64,000 bases of DNA. Source: DLKC01 sp002478885 (GTDB taxonomy: Bacteria; Bacteroidota; Bacteroidia; Chitinophagales; Chitinophagaceae). A program made the translations under genes and the position numbers. The notes beneath the pieces were generated by a model that was not told where the DNA came from, made no database searches, and was given only the letters and a program-made list of their open reading frames with translations. Below, piece by piece: positions 17,624 to 26,317 of the stretch (position 1 is the stretch's first letter; every line of letters starts with the position of its first letter). The stretch lies in assembly GCA_046329585.1 (NCBI GenBank), contig JAXLUI010000002.1, positions 1,886,627 through 1,950,626 on the forward strand. The letters are read 5' to 3'.

Positions 17624-18559
17624 ATGACCAGGCCGTTAAGTTTGCCCACCCATGCTTTGGTGCTGTTGTTCTTTTTAGTTCCTGCCGTTGTTATTTATGC
17701 GCAGGAAAATACCCATACCTCACAAGGCCCGTACTTCGGCCTGGTGCCCCCGGGTAACGAGGCGGTTGTGTTTGCCAAAAATATTATCTCAACCGATGCG
17801 TATGAGCACAGCGCGCCAGCCTTTTCTGCAGATGGGAAGACCGTATTATGGACGGTAGTCGAACGGGACAGGCCAGCCAGGCTGGTTGAAATCACCATGG
17901 AAGGGAATAACTGGTCGCAGCCCCACGCGCCGTCATTCGCAGACTCGCTGCACGATGATTTTTATCCCTTCTTTTCCATCGATGGCAAACAATTGTTTTT
18001 CAGCTCACGTAGGCCTTTGCCTTCTGGTTTGCCGGTAAAGGATATGGCTTTATGGGCTGTTGAACACAAGGCGGATGGTTGGGGAGTTCCTGTCCCTGTT
18101 GATACCACAATTTCCCACACTGTTGAATATGCCCATTCTTTGTCAAGACGGGGAACACTGTTTTTTTCGTTACGCGAAATGGTGAACGGCAAAGCCCGGT
18201 GGAGTATCTATACTGCTTCGTTTCTTAACGGCAGTTATGCTCCTTCTCAGCCCCTTGATACCAGCATCAATGATGGCAGTTATGTTGACGGGCCGCTGGT
18301 AGCACCCGACGAAAGTTTCTTGATATTTGAATCCGATCGCCCCGGGGGAATGGGCAGTACCGATCTGTACATTTGTTTCAAAAAGAATGGGCAATGGAGC
18401 GCTCCCAAAAATATGGGGCCTTCCATCAACTCACCGAAAGCTGAAAGATTTGCCGGTCTTTCTCCAGGTGGCAAATACCTTTTCTTTGGAAGCAACCGGT
18501 CAGGCGAATTACCGGACGTTTACTGGATCAGTGCTTCCATTATTGATTCACTGAAGTAA
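17624..18559 (+). CDS. exported PD40/TolB-like beta-propeller protein
   Basis: ATG 17624 follows AAAGGAAAC, a fair ribosome binding site, and gives 311 residues with a signal peptide ending near VVIYAQ (about residue 26). The remainder carries repeated WD40-like PD40 motifs: SAPAFSADGKTVLW, YPFFSIDGKQLFFSSRR, DGPLVAPDESFLIFESDRPGG and FAGLSPGGKYLFFGSNRSG. These form blades of a periplasmic propeller as in TolB. Its ligand is unknown. No Tol-Pal genes are adjacent, so it is not TolB itself. Confidence 0.82.
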   Translation: MTRPLSLPTHALVLLFFLVPAVVIYAQENTHTSQGPYFGLVPPGNEAVVFAKNIISTDAYEHSAPAFSADGKTVLWTVVERDRPARLVEITMEGNNWSQPHAPSFADSLHDDFYPFFSIDGKQLFFSSRRPLPSGLPVKDMALWAVEHKADGWGVPVPVDTTISHTVEYAHSLSRRGTLFFSLREMVNGKARWSIYTASFLNGSYAPSQPLDTSINDGSYVDGPLVAPDESFLIFESDRPGGMGSTDLYICFKKNGQWSAPKNMGPSINSPKAERFAGLSPGGKYLFFGSNRSGELPDVYWISASIIDSLK

Positions 18560-18632
18560 ATTTTAGCCGGTGTGACCATAATCCTCCGGCGGTAAAGGTG
18601 CATGGCAATTCGGTCACCAAGGCCACGTCCCG

Positions 18633-19661
18633 CTATTTAATGCCGGTAAACTCTACCCTTCTGTTGCTGGCTTTTCCTTCCGTGGTAGCATTACTGGCGA
18701 TGGGGCTGGACTCACCATAACCCTTTGCGGTAAGTTGTGTTTCTTTTACGCCTGCTGCAATAAGCAGGGCTTTTACCGCTTCGGCACGTTGCGCAGACAG
18801 CTTAAGATTGGCTGCATCGTCTCCATCACTATCGGTATGCCCCCCTATCTCAAACCTTGTCCCTGGATTTGCCAACAGGTATTTGCTGATCTCATTGATA
18901 ATACTCATGCTTTCAGGTTTAACAATGGCTTTGCCCACGTCGAATCGATTAGCATGTGTAATAAATTTACCGTTCGTGAGCTCAAATTTCGCCGGTATGT
19001 TTTTGGCGACTTTAAAGTTTTTGAACAGGATATTCATGTCCTGGCTCTGATTACCGCTCACGACAATTTTTTGTGGCACAAGGTAACAATCAGCTATATC
19101 CAGTTGCCTGTAATGATCGAGATAAACCACCAGGTGTTTTCTCATATAAGCGATGGAGATGTGCACCCAGCGATCATAAAATTTGCTCTCCCCAAAATAT
19201 TCTTCCGGGTTGTCTTTGGCCACGGGCTCATGCCCCGGTATTGAAGCAGTCATCTCATGTTTGTTTGGGGTAATAATTACTTCATTATCGCCATTCATGA
19301 GGTGTATTTCTATGCCTGGGTTGCCATCGTATCCCGCATCGAGCCATGTATCGTATTCAATCGTAAAACTGTCGGGTAGGCTGCTTGTATTTTTTAATTT
19401 TGGCGACAGCTTCGTGTAGTATTCATTAATGGAGATGGAAGTTTCGTTGTTCACACTTATAACGGCCGCCTTACCCCCTTCCAGGTTCCATTGCAGGGGC
19501 GCTGCGCCGGGCTTATCGTTCACAAGGTTGTCGTCGAGCAAAATCGTTTCACCCGGTACAAAATCAAATGCAGCATAGTCTTTATAATCTTTTGCTACCT
19601 GCGCAAGGCAGTTGCCTGCTATGAACAGCAATACAATCAATAACATTTTCCTGGTAAGCAT
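18633..19661 (-). CDS. OmpA family protein
   Basis: This 342-residue exported protein has a signal peptide ending at NCLAQ (residue 21), an N-terminal region of about 200 residues with a laminin-G or concanavalin-like look (YDTWLDAGYDGNPGIEIHL, WVHISIAYMRKHLVVYLD), and a C-terminal OmpA peptidoglycan-binding domain (about 235-342) with GGHTDSDGDDAAN, LSAQRAEAVKALL, KGYGESSPI and ASNRRVEF. It probably anchors an outer-membrane or periplasmic function to peptidoglycan. The N-terminal part is not a classic OmpA beta-barrel. Confidence 0.88.
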   Translation of the reverse strand: MLTRKMLLIVLLFIAGNCLAQVAKDYKDYAAFDFVPGETILLDDNLVNDKPGAAPLQWNLEGGKAAVISVNNETSISINEYYTKLSPKLKNTSSLPDSFTIEYDTWLDAGYDGNPGIEIHLMNGDNEVIITPNKHEMTASIPGHEPVAKDNPEEYFGESKFYDRWVHISIAYMRKHLVVYLDHYRQLDIADCYLVPQKIVVSGNQSQDMNILFKNFKVAKNIPAKFELTNGKFITHANRFDVGKAIVKPESMSIINEISKYLLANPGTRFEIGGHTDSDGDDAANLKLSAQRAEAVKALLIAAGVKETQLTAKGYGESSPIASNATTEGKASNRRVEFTGIK

Positions 19662-19806
19662 AAACGGGCGTTTTATTTTAAGATAAATAAGGCATAAGTT
19701 ATCGTTTTTCCATAAAGTAAAAAAGCATCACAATAAGGTTCTCTTTTATTCGCCATTTTCCACACTACCAGTTGCAACAGCACTTACATAAGAGGTTTTA
19801 CCTGGA

Positions 19807-19876
19807 GGCAGGCTACATTGCTGCTATGTTGCTTGGTTGCGCCTGTCCCGGGAGAAACGATCCGGGATCGCACACT
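19807..19876 (+). repeat. dispersed repeat copy 9, long form with CCCGGGAG insert
   Basis: GTTGCG (19836-19841) and TCGCAC (19868-19873) flank CCCGG-GAGAAACGAT-CCGGG, a second type of hairpin insert also seen in copy 13. Confidence 0.8.
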
Positions 19877-19930
19877 AATACAGCAAAAGCCACGGGGAGC
19901 ATTGTTATCCCGGTGCGCATTTCGGGAAAC

Positions 19931-20422
19931 TCAGGGTGCGCCATAAGTTGTCTCAGTAAGGCTTACGCGTGTCCACAGGAAATGTGTTGCTTTAACAATA
20001 AAAAGATTATTGAAACCATCGTCCGGTATGCGTTGCAGGTGATGGGCAAGTTTAAAACTATCCAGCAATGGCAGCACAGTATTGCTATGCCCTACGAGCA
20101 ACACATTTGCATGCAGGCTTTTTAGTTTAGCTACAAGTAAAGCCGTTGTATCGGGTGCATACAAGGTTATGGCTTTATGAATGCTGTCGCTCAGCGGCGT
20201 GGCTGTCTTAATGGTGCGTGTTGTATTGGTTGAGTAGATAAACCCGATGTTTTTTTCTTTTAACAGGTTTGCCAAATCCACTGCACGTTGTTCACCGGCC
20301 GCTGTCAATGAAGGATCAGCGGCGGGCGATACTCCTTTTTCTGCATGCCGTACCACGTAAATGTAATTGCTGCATCCGGTAAGTAACCAAGCGCCCAGCA
20401 AAAAGCAAAGTATTTGTTTCAT
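19931..20422 (-). CDS. histidine phosphatase family lipoprotein
   Basis: ATG 20422 gives 163 residues with lipobox LTGCS (Cys17); a GTG start at 20440 is less likely. The phosphoglycerate-mutase-type catalytic motif RHAEKG has the phospho-accepting H26, and the second histidine is in VGHSNT near 110. Relatives hydrolyse small phosphorylated metabolites; a periplasmic lipoprotein form suggests phosphate scavenging, which is inference. The DoxX gene starts 45 bases upstream on the same strand, so they may form an operon. Confidence 0.88.
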   Translation of the reverse strand: MKQILCFLLGAWLLTGCSNYIYVVRHAEKGVSPAADPSLTAAGEQRAVDLANLLKEKNIGFIYSTNTTRTIKTATPLSDSIHKAITLYAPDTTALLVAKLKSLHANVLLVGHSNTVLPLLDSFKLAHHLQRIPDDGFNNLFIVKATHFLWTRVSLTETTYGAP

Positions 20423-20467
20423 ATCATTATTTTTAGCCACTCAATAATCGGGAATACCAGGTAAAAG

Positions 20468-20890
20468 TTATGCCCCTTTTTTCAGCAGCCTGTCTGCGTT
20501 CCACATATCCCATTCCTGCGGCACAAAGTATAGAACAATAAGCAGTATCGCCCTTGGCATAACATAACTGAGGTCCCAGATAGGTTCCAGTAACCCATGC
20601 CCGAAAGAAACAATCAACAGGTCAATAGCCAGCAGGAACATGGCATATTTGCGAAAAAGGCCGGCGACCAGTAAAAAGCCACCGATCATTTCTATATAAG
20701 AAGTGTAATACACCGTTGCCCATAACAGCGGCACCGGCAGAAACGTCTTTTCAAAATCTTTGAAGAACATATCATATACTTTGGGAACGGTAAAGCTGAA
20801 AACTTTACCGAAGCCCTGCATCATAAAAATAATACCGAGCAACATTCTTGTGAAGAGCACGCCGGTGGCCTTTGCATGTATATCTTTCAT
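20468..20890 (-). CDS. DoxX family membrane protein
   Basis: A 140-residue protein with four membrane helices and the DoxX pattern LLGIIFMMQGFGKVF near residue 17-31 and IEMIGGFLLVAGLFRK in the third helix. DoxX-like proteins are linked in some bacteria to thiosulfate oxidation or redox stress, but most are uncharacterised. It lies 45 bases upstream of the histidine phosphatase on the same strand. Confidence 0.82.
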   Translation of the reverse strand: MKDIHAKATGVLFTRMLLGIIFMMQGFGKVFSFTVPKVYDMFFKDFEKTFLPVPLLWATVYYTSYIEMIGGFLLVAGLFRKYAMFLLAIDLLIVSFGHGLLEPIWDLSYVMPRAILLIVLYFVPQEWDMWNADRLLKKGA

Positions 20891-21031
20891 CCGCGATAAA
20901 TTTCCTGCTCAATTTAAAACATTCATCCTGTAATATGGTGCCGGAAATTCACCCCAACTCTTTTATAGAAAACCGCCCGAAGCCAAAACATTTTAAGTCA
21001 TCCTTATCAACCAACACTGGTGCAACCATAC

Positions 21032-21067
21032 AAAAAAGAGTGCCGCCTTTGATAAAAGCGGCACCCT
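21032..21067 (-). terminator. terminator of the gene at 21116
   Basis: On the minus strand GGTGCCGC pairs with GCGGCACT and is followed by CTTTTTT; about 50 bases beyond the stop. Confidence 0.85.
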
Positions 21068-21115
21068 GTTATTGTTGCATGCAGTTCATTTACCTGCAAC
21101 ACTTCATGCAACATG

Positions 21116-21445
21116 TTAATTCTTTGGTTGCAGTTTTATTTCACCGACATCTGTTACCGGGTTATCTGTTTCAACCACTACATCTTTTCGCCTGGTGTTG
21201 GCATAAGGCTCTTCCGCTTCAATGATAATGGAATAGGTACCTGACTTAACATCTTTGAATTCGAAAGCCCCGTCCTGCAGTTTGGTATTAAGCGTATCCG
21301 TTGGCGAAATTGCCCACACCCTCACCGCTTTGTCTGCAGGGGTAACCGTTCCTTTTATAGCGCAGGTTTTCTGCAACACGGTAAATGAGAAAAAAACTAC
21401 CGTCGCTACTACCAAAGCCGCAAGGGCCCATCTTGTGTTTTTCAT
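21116..21445 (-). CDS. small exported protein with carboxypeptidase-regulatory-like (CarboxypepD_reg) domain
   Basis: The 109-residue protein begins with a membrane signal (about 5-24, RWALAALVVATVVFFSF) and then a single beta-sandwich domain: IKGTVTPADKAVRVWAI, DGAFEFKDVKSGTYSIIIEA and a closing VGEIKLQPKN. This resembles the pre-albumin-like domains found at the N-terminus of SusC proteins, here as a free-standing unit. It probably stays in the envelope. The gene has its own terminator and no obvious partner. The 21446-21765 gap shows nothing I can name. Confidence 0.7.
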   Translation of the reverse strand: MKNTRWALAALVVATVVFFSFTVLQKTCAIKGTVTPADKAVRVWAISPTDTLNTKLQDGAFEFKDVKSGTYSIIIEAEEPYANTRRKDVVVETDNPVTDVGEIKLQPKN

Positions 21446-21765
21446 AATTCAATTTTACAGGTTAACAAAAATGCTGCAACCTATTTCAGCGGCAGCTATA
21501 TAAAACCGATGTAAACAAGTACTATGCCATAACCCGCCACATCTATGCGGTTACAATACAGGCATGCATAGCATATTTAACTTCTTTTTCACCGTAGCTG
21601 TTTGGTTCGCCGGAAACAGCGCACAGGATTTGTGGCGGCCGGCTACATTCATTTTCCTGCAATCCTTATTTATTGCCACTTAGCAAAAGGGCATCATTGT
21701 GGTTTGGGGCATTTGGTAATTTCCCCGCTGTTGCATTATAGGCAGCCAACAAAAACAACAATCAT

Positions 21766-22083
21766 ATGGCGCAATACTTCATCTCGTTACCGAATGACAG
21801 GCAGGGAAATGTAAAAACCGGCATCAGGAAAAAAGATAAAAAGAAATTCCTCGATATCTTCTTCCCGTCAAAACAGTTGAACAAAGAAGAGAAGATCGCC
21901 TACATCGTAGAGATCTCTCCCGTTTATGATATCGGCGAGTACCGGCTGTTAAAAACCAAAGAAGGCAAGTGGCTTGATGATGGGGAAGACAAATGGTTAC
22001 GCCATGGTGAGGCTGCCTTTCATGCAGCGATCAAAAATGCTATCGATGACCATGAAAAGCGCAACGGCAAACCATCGTTGTAG
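21766..22083 (+). CDS. hypothetical protein, 105 aa
   Basis: I do not recognise a family. The protein is soluble, starts MAQYFISLPNDRQGNVKTG, is rich in Lys, Asp and Glu, and has a KKDKKKFLDIFFP segment, a central beta-like stretch (IAYIVEISPVYDIGEYRLL) and a helical end (AAFHAAIKNAIDDHEKR). Composition and codon use look normal for the region and it is followed by a dispersed repeat 38 bases after the stop, as for other real genes here. It is therefore likely to be a real gene. Confidence 0.6.
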   Translation: MAQYFISLPNDRQGNVKTGIRKKDKKKFLDIFFPSKQLNKEEKIAYIVEISPVYDIGEYRLLKTKEGKWLDDGEDKWLRHGEAAFHAAIKNAIDDHEKRNGKPSL

Positions 22084-22120
22084 AGTTTTAACAACGATCA
22101 TTGTGGTAAGCTGTTATTGA

Positions 22121-22170
22121 CCCGGCAACAATTTTTCATGGCATCGCCGCTTGCGTCGCACTCCTGTACC
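22121..22170 (+). repeat. dispersed repeat copy 10
   Basis: CCCGGC at 22121, ATGGCATC at 22139-22146 and core CTTGCGTCGCAC at 22150-22161; 38 bases after the stop of the plus-strand gene. Confidence 0.8.
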
Positions 22171-22190
22171 TACAGCACTTTGCGCGGCTG

Positions 22191-23264
22191 TCACCATTTG
22201 ATTGTTGTTTCAATATAGTGTACCAGGTCATCTGCCATCGCCTGCTGCTCTGCCACGGACGGATGCCCCGGGCTGTTTTTGAACGGAAAGAAATGCGTGG
22301 TTATTTTCTTGTCCCCTATGTTGGCTACCGCTTTTGATATATAACCGGGCCAGGGGGAGCCCTCCCTGGTGGCGTCCATACTGCCAAGTGCACAGATAAT
22401 ATTTGCTTTGGGATATTTATTACGGATATTTCTCACCAGGCTTTCATAGGCGTCGATAATCCGGGCAGGCGTTGGCGCAGTTGTATCAAACCGGTGTTTG
22501 AATTCAGGGTACTTGGGCTGCAGCACAAGCCATGAATCGTTCTGGAAAAGATTGATGACCACCACATCGGGTTTATACAGGCTAAAGTCCCATTTACTGT
22601 TCTCATCGCCGCCATTTAAGCGATCATACATTTCTGACATTATCTGCGGGAACCAACTGATCATAACACCAATACCACTCCGCGCGATGCAACTATACTC
22701 CGCATTGAAATGCCTTGCGGTAATGGCCGCATAACTAAGGTAGTTGTCTTCATACGGTGCCGTGCCCCTATCCTTCCCGGTGGTATCAAGCACTGCATAG
22801 CCGCAGGTAATAGAATTACCATAGAATTCGATCCTGTGCTTTTTAGCAGGAGACGCTTTAGCGATGCTGGCACGCTGGTCTAATTGAAAGCCATAAAACC
22901 AGGTACTGCCGAATATCCATTCAGTGCGTTTGAATAGTTCAAGCGTGTGCGCACCGGCGGGAAGGCCCGATACAAGTGTGTACCATTGCTTATTTGAGTC
23001 GGGCTTTATATCGGGCAGTAATTGCCCGTCCACGATCACTTTAAACCAGTTGATACCTGATTGATCCCTGAGCAAAGCTTTTATGCCGGTGCCTTTAAAA
23101 TTAATCGTAACCGAAGTGCCTGACCAGCTTAGCTCAGCGGAATCTGCGTTGACCTTTACGCGGCCCATATAGCGAAGATGCCGGTCGTTGCTGTTGATAA
23201 GGGTTTGCGCAAACACAAGCTGCGTAACAATACATAAAAAGGCGATGCTAACAATTTGTTTCAT
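22191..23264 (-). CDS. exported CE2-like SGNH acetylesterase
   Basis: The 357-residue precursor has a signal peptide ending VFAQ (residue 20), an N-terminal jelly-roll domain (about 25-140) and a C-terminal SGNH hydrolase domain (about 142-357). The catalytic Ser is S151 in FYGNSITCGY; a block with VVINLFQNDSW and a C-terminal SPGHPS histidine complete the pattern. The two-domain layout matches carbohydrate esterase family 2, which removes acetyl groups from xylan or mannan side chains. It lies just downstream of the GH3 gene on the same strand, so de-acetylation of hemicellulose oligomers is likely. Confidence 0.88.
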   Translation of the reverse strand: MKQIVSIAFLCIVTQLVFAQTLINSNDRHLRYMGRVKVNADSAELSWSGTSVTINFKGTGIKALLRDQSGINWFKVIVDGQLLPDIKPDSNKQWYTLVSGLPAGAHTLELFKRTEWIFGSTWFYGFQLDQRASIAKASPAKKHRIEFYGNSITCGYAVLDTTGKDRGTAPYEDNYLSYAAITARHFNAEYSCIARSGIGVMISWFPQIMSEMYDRLNGGDENSKWDFSLYKPDVVVINLFQNDSWLVLQPKYPEFKHRFDTTAPTPARIIDAYESLVRNIRNKYPKANIICALGSMDATREGSPWPGYISKAVANIGDKKITTHFFPFKNSPGHPSVAEQQAMADDLVHYIETTIKW

Positions 23265-23314
23265 GATGGCTTAAATATAAAATAAATTCTTTCGAAGCAT
23301 GTATGAAATAGCTT

Positions 23315-23361
23315 AACCGACGCAAGAGGTATTGCCATAAAAGTGCGCCAAAGCCCGGCTC
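23315..23361 (-). repeat. dispersed repeat copy 11 (degenerate)
   Basis: AGCCCGGCT starts 7 bases after the GH3 stop on the minus strand, but the core is broken: GACGCAAG (23319) and GTGCGCC (23343) are displaced. Confidence 0.5.
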
Positions 23362-23367
23362 AAAAAT

Positions 23368-25569
23368 CTAATTCAATGAAATGACAGCCGATAATTTCTC
23401 GTCTTCAGCATTACTGCCGGCAACAATTTGGTAACTGCCGGGGAACAACTTCCATGAGTGTGTTGCATCGTCCCACTTCTGCAGTTCAGCGACAGGGATA
23501 GCGAAGGAAACAATGGCCGATCCCTTGCTTTCGATATACACACGTTTGAATGCTTTTAATTCCCTCAGCGGCATGTTTACTGCTGCGGGATAATGAATGT
23601 AGAGTTGTGCTACCTCGTCTGCATTGTAAGCCCCGGTGTTGTTTATTTTAACGGAAAATAAAAGACTGTCTTTAACAAGGGCCGGCTTTTTCATCCACTG
23701 GTAGCTGAAGTTACTGTAGCTTAATCCAAAGCCAAAAGGATACTGCGTTTTGCCGGTGAAGTACCGGTAAGTCCTTCCTTTCATGCCATAGTCTTCATAA
23801 GGCGGCAGATCGCTGAAGTCGTTGTAAAAAGTCACGGGCAAATGACCGGAGGGGGAAACTTTCCCGAATAATATATCCGCAAGCGCGTTGCCTCCTTCTT
23901 CGCCGGGGTACCATGCAAGAATGATCGCGTCGGCATAGTCAGCGATCGCGGAGACATCGACGGCACTGCCTGCATTGATCACCGCAATTATAGGTGTTTT
24001 GGTGCCTTTACGCAGCGCTTTCATGTAAGCGATGTGCGATGCGGGAAGGCTGAGACTTTTCCTGTCGCCCCCACCTTCTGCAAGGAATGCGTCGCCTTCT
24101 TCGCCTTCATAAACAGGCGTAAGGCCGATCATCGCAACCGTAATATTTGCATTACCCGCAGCCCATATACCGCCAAAGTGCACCGTGTCTTTATAATCGC
24201 AGCCCATATCATACTCGATCCTTGTTTCGGGCCCCGCTGCATTGGTGATGCCTTCCACGAAGTTGACAGCGTTATTGCTTACGCCATGGTAGTTGCCGAT
24301 GAGCGCATCCAGTGAAGCGGCATTAGGGCCAACGATCATGATCGCGGGATATTTGCTTTTATCAAGGGGGAGGATATTCTTGTTGTTTTTTAGCAATACC
24401 ATGCTTTGTTGCGCCATTGTTCGCGCCAGTGAGCGGTGGTAATCGTTGGCGATGCTGTCGGCGCCATACGATTTGTAAAATGATGATTGATTGTCGTCGA
24501 AGAAACCCAATTTTATTTCGGTACGCAGTATGCCTGCAAGCGCTGTGTCTACCTCCTGCGTGGTCAGCAGTTTTTGGTTTACCGCGTTTACTACATCATC
24601 CTGCAGCAGGTTACTGCAATCAAGGTTAACACCGGCCTTTATCGCGGCTGCAGCAACCGCTACACTATTCGGTAACGTTTTGTGGGTTGTATAAATATCT
24701 GACAACGCCCAGCAATCGGTAACCACATGACCTTTAAAGCCCCATTCTGTATGGAGTATATCATGCAGCAATGTATTGCCCGTGCAACATGGCTCGTTGT
24801 TTACGCGGTTATAGGCACACATTACTGATTCTACTTTTGCATCAACAAGTTTTTTAAATGCATAGAGGTAGGTTTCTCTCAGGTCTTTTTCATCGATCAC
24901 CGCGTTAAAGCCGTGCCGGAGGCTTTCGGGTCCGCTGTGCACCGCAAAATGTTTAGCGCATGCGGCAGCTTTTAAATGCAAAGGATCTTCACCCTGTATA
25001 CCTTTTACAAATGCTGTTCCCATGGTCGCTGTAAGAAAAGGATCTTCGCCATAGGTCTCCTGTCCGCGGCCCCAGCGCGGATCACGGAAGATGTTGATAT
25101 TGGGCGACCAGAACGTAAGGCCCATATATTGCAAATGCGTACCACTCTTTTCTGCAAGATTGTATTTGGCCCTTGCTTCGGTAGAAATGCAGGAGGCAAC
25201 CTGTGTAAGCAGTACATCATTAAAACTTGCCGCCATGCCGATGGCCTGTGGGAAGATGGTGGCATTACCAGCCCGTGCAACACCATGGAGGCCTTCATTC
25301 CACCAGTTGTATGCAGGAATACCGAGCCTTGGAACGGCTTTGCTGTTATAACCAAGCAGTGAGACCATTTCTTCCAGGGTAAGTTGTTTCAACAGGTCAT
25401 TCACACGTTCATCCACTGACAGCCTGCTGTTTCTGAAGGGTTGATTGTTTTGTGCAAACAAAAGAGCAGCAGGCAATAAAATACCTGCTAACAGGTGTGA
25501 CATGATTAACGAAAGCCTGCTGTTTGTTGAAGGCCGGCGGTAAGGAAATGTACGTGCGAAAATTTGCAT
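23368..25569 (-). CDS. exported GH3 beta-glycosidase (xylosidase-like)
   Basis: This 733-residue GH3 enzyme has an N-terminal TIM barrel (about 60-350), an alpha/beta sandwich (about 390-590) and a C-terminal fibronectin-III-like domain. Barrel motifs are WWNEGLHGVA, DPRWGRGQETYGEDP, KHFAVHSGPE and VVTDCWALSD, with predicted nucleophile D285. The NEGLHGVA and RWGRGQET motifs fit the xylan 1,4-beta-xylosidase / alpha-L-arabinofuranosidase branch. The signal is near the start; ATG 25503 (MSHLLAGILL) is an alternative, but it would lack the usual positive residues. The CE2-like gene follows on the same strand, 103 bases away. Confidence 0.9.
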   Translation of the reverse strand: MQIFARTFPYRRPSTNSRLSLIMSHLLAGILLPAALLFAQNNQPFRNSRLSVDERVNDLLKQLTLEEMVSLLGYNSKAVPRLGIPAYNWWNEGLHGVARAGNATIFPQAIGMAASFNDVLLTQVASCISTEARAKYNLAEKSGTHLQYMGLTFWSPNINIFRDPRWGRGQETYGEDPFLTATMGTAFVKGIQGEDPLHLKAAACAKHFAVHSGPESLRHGFNAVIDEKDLRETYLYAFKKLVDAKVESVMCAYNRVNNEPCCTGNTLLHDILHTEWGFKGHVVTDCWALSDIYTTHKTLPNSVAVAAAAIKAGVNLDCSNLLQDDVVNAVNQKLLTTQEVDTALAGILRTEIKLGFFDDNQSSFYKSYGADSIANDYHRSLARTMAQQSMVLLKNNKNILPLDKSKYPAIMIVGPNAASLDALIGNYHGVSNNAVNFVEGITNAAGPETRIEYDMGCDYKDTVHFGGIWAAGNANITVAMIGLTPVYEGEEGDAFLAEGGGDRKSLSLPASHIAYMKALRKGTKTPIIAVINAGSAVDVSAIADYADAIILAWYPGEEGGNALADILFGKVSPSGHLPVTFYNDFSDLPPYEDYGMKGRTYRYFTGKTQYPFGFGLSYSNFSYQWMKKPALVKDSLLFSVKINNTGAYNADEVAQLYIHYPAAVNMPLRELKAFKRVYIESKGSAIVSFAIPVAELQKWDDATHSWKLFPGSYQIVAGSNAEDEKLSAVISLN

Positions 25570-25600
25570 GATTAAAATTTATCAGTCAAAAGAAGTTGGG

Positions 25601-25993
25601 TTAAATCAACAATGGAAGTATTGCATCAAGATCAATGTCCTGTTCTTTCAACGGGACCAACGTCGTATCCTGGAGGATGGTGCCCAATTTGCGCATATCA
25701 AATTTCTCTTTGAATTTGGCATAGGAATTCCTGATCATTCTCAGCAGTTCATTTTTATCCACCACATCAGCAAGGTCGATCACGTAAGAATCCTCAGCAA
25801 CATATTTAAGAATGGTTGTATTGCCAATAACAAAATTGCAACTGAACCTGCAGGCGATACCTTTCTTATCAAGTGCCCGCTTTCTCATTACATCAAAAGA
25901 AGTAGCACTACGAATCTTTTCCGTGCTGCTGTCAAAGGCCGCCGGAGCGTGATAGTGCCATTCGCTGACTACCATCTCAGTTTGTTCGATCAT
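25601..25993 (-). CDS. hypothetical protein, 130 aa
   Basis: I do not recognise this protein. From ATG 25993 (MIEQTEMVVSEWHYH) it has 130 residues, with mixed beta and helical content (IACRFSCNFVIGNTTILKY, then KNELLRMIRNSYAKFKEKF). A start at 26047 would add eighteen residues. It ends 31 bases upstream of the GH3 start on the same strand, so both may be co-transcribed, although nothing suggests a carbohydrate role. Confidence 0.55.
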   Translation of the reverse strand: MIEQTEMVVSEWHYHAPAAFDSSTEKIRSATSFDVMRKRALDKKGIACRFSCNFVIGNTTILKYVAEDSYVIDLADVVDKNELLRMIRNSYAKFKEKFDMRKLGTILQDTTLVPLKEQDIDLDAILPLLI

Positions 25994-26152
25994 TTCATTT
26001 GTACAGCGTGAAAAATTGATTGCGCTAAAATTAAATATAATGTGCAAGCGCTTTAAATAATTATGAGGCGGAATAAAAGAGGCCCTGAGCCAGGAGCCGC
26101 GGACTTACTGATAACCTTTAGTCAAATGCAGTTCAAAGCATGCCGCCTGAAG

Positions 26153-26196
26153 TTCGGAACGCACAAGTGAGTGACACAACCGAAGCCTGGCAGGAT
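26153..26196 (-). repeat. dispersed repeat copy 12, GTG/CAC variant
   Basis: ACAAGTGAGTGACACAAC at 26163-26180, between divergent genes (25993 and 26318). Confidence 0.7.
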
Positions 26197-26317
26197 TACT
26201 GCAGGCCGTAACCAAAAACCTCCTGTGTTGCATTCTCTTATTGCCACAATATAAATACTGCTTAAATTCATACGTGTATTATCCACACTTATTGATCACT
26301 TCTTACAAATCAATTGT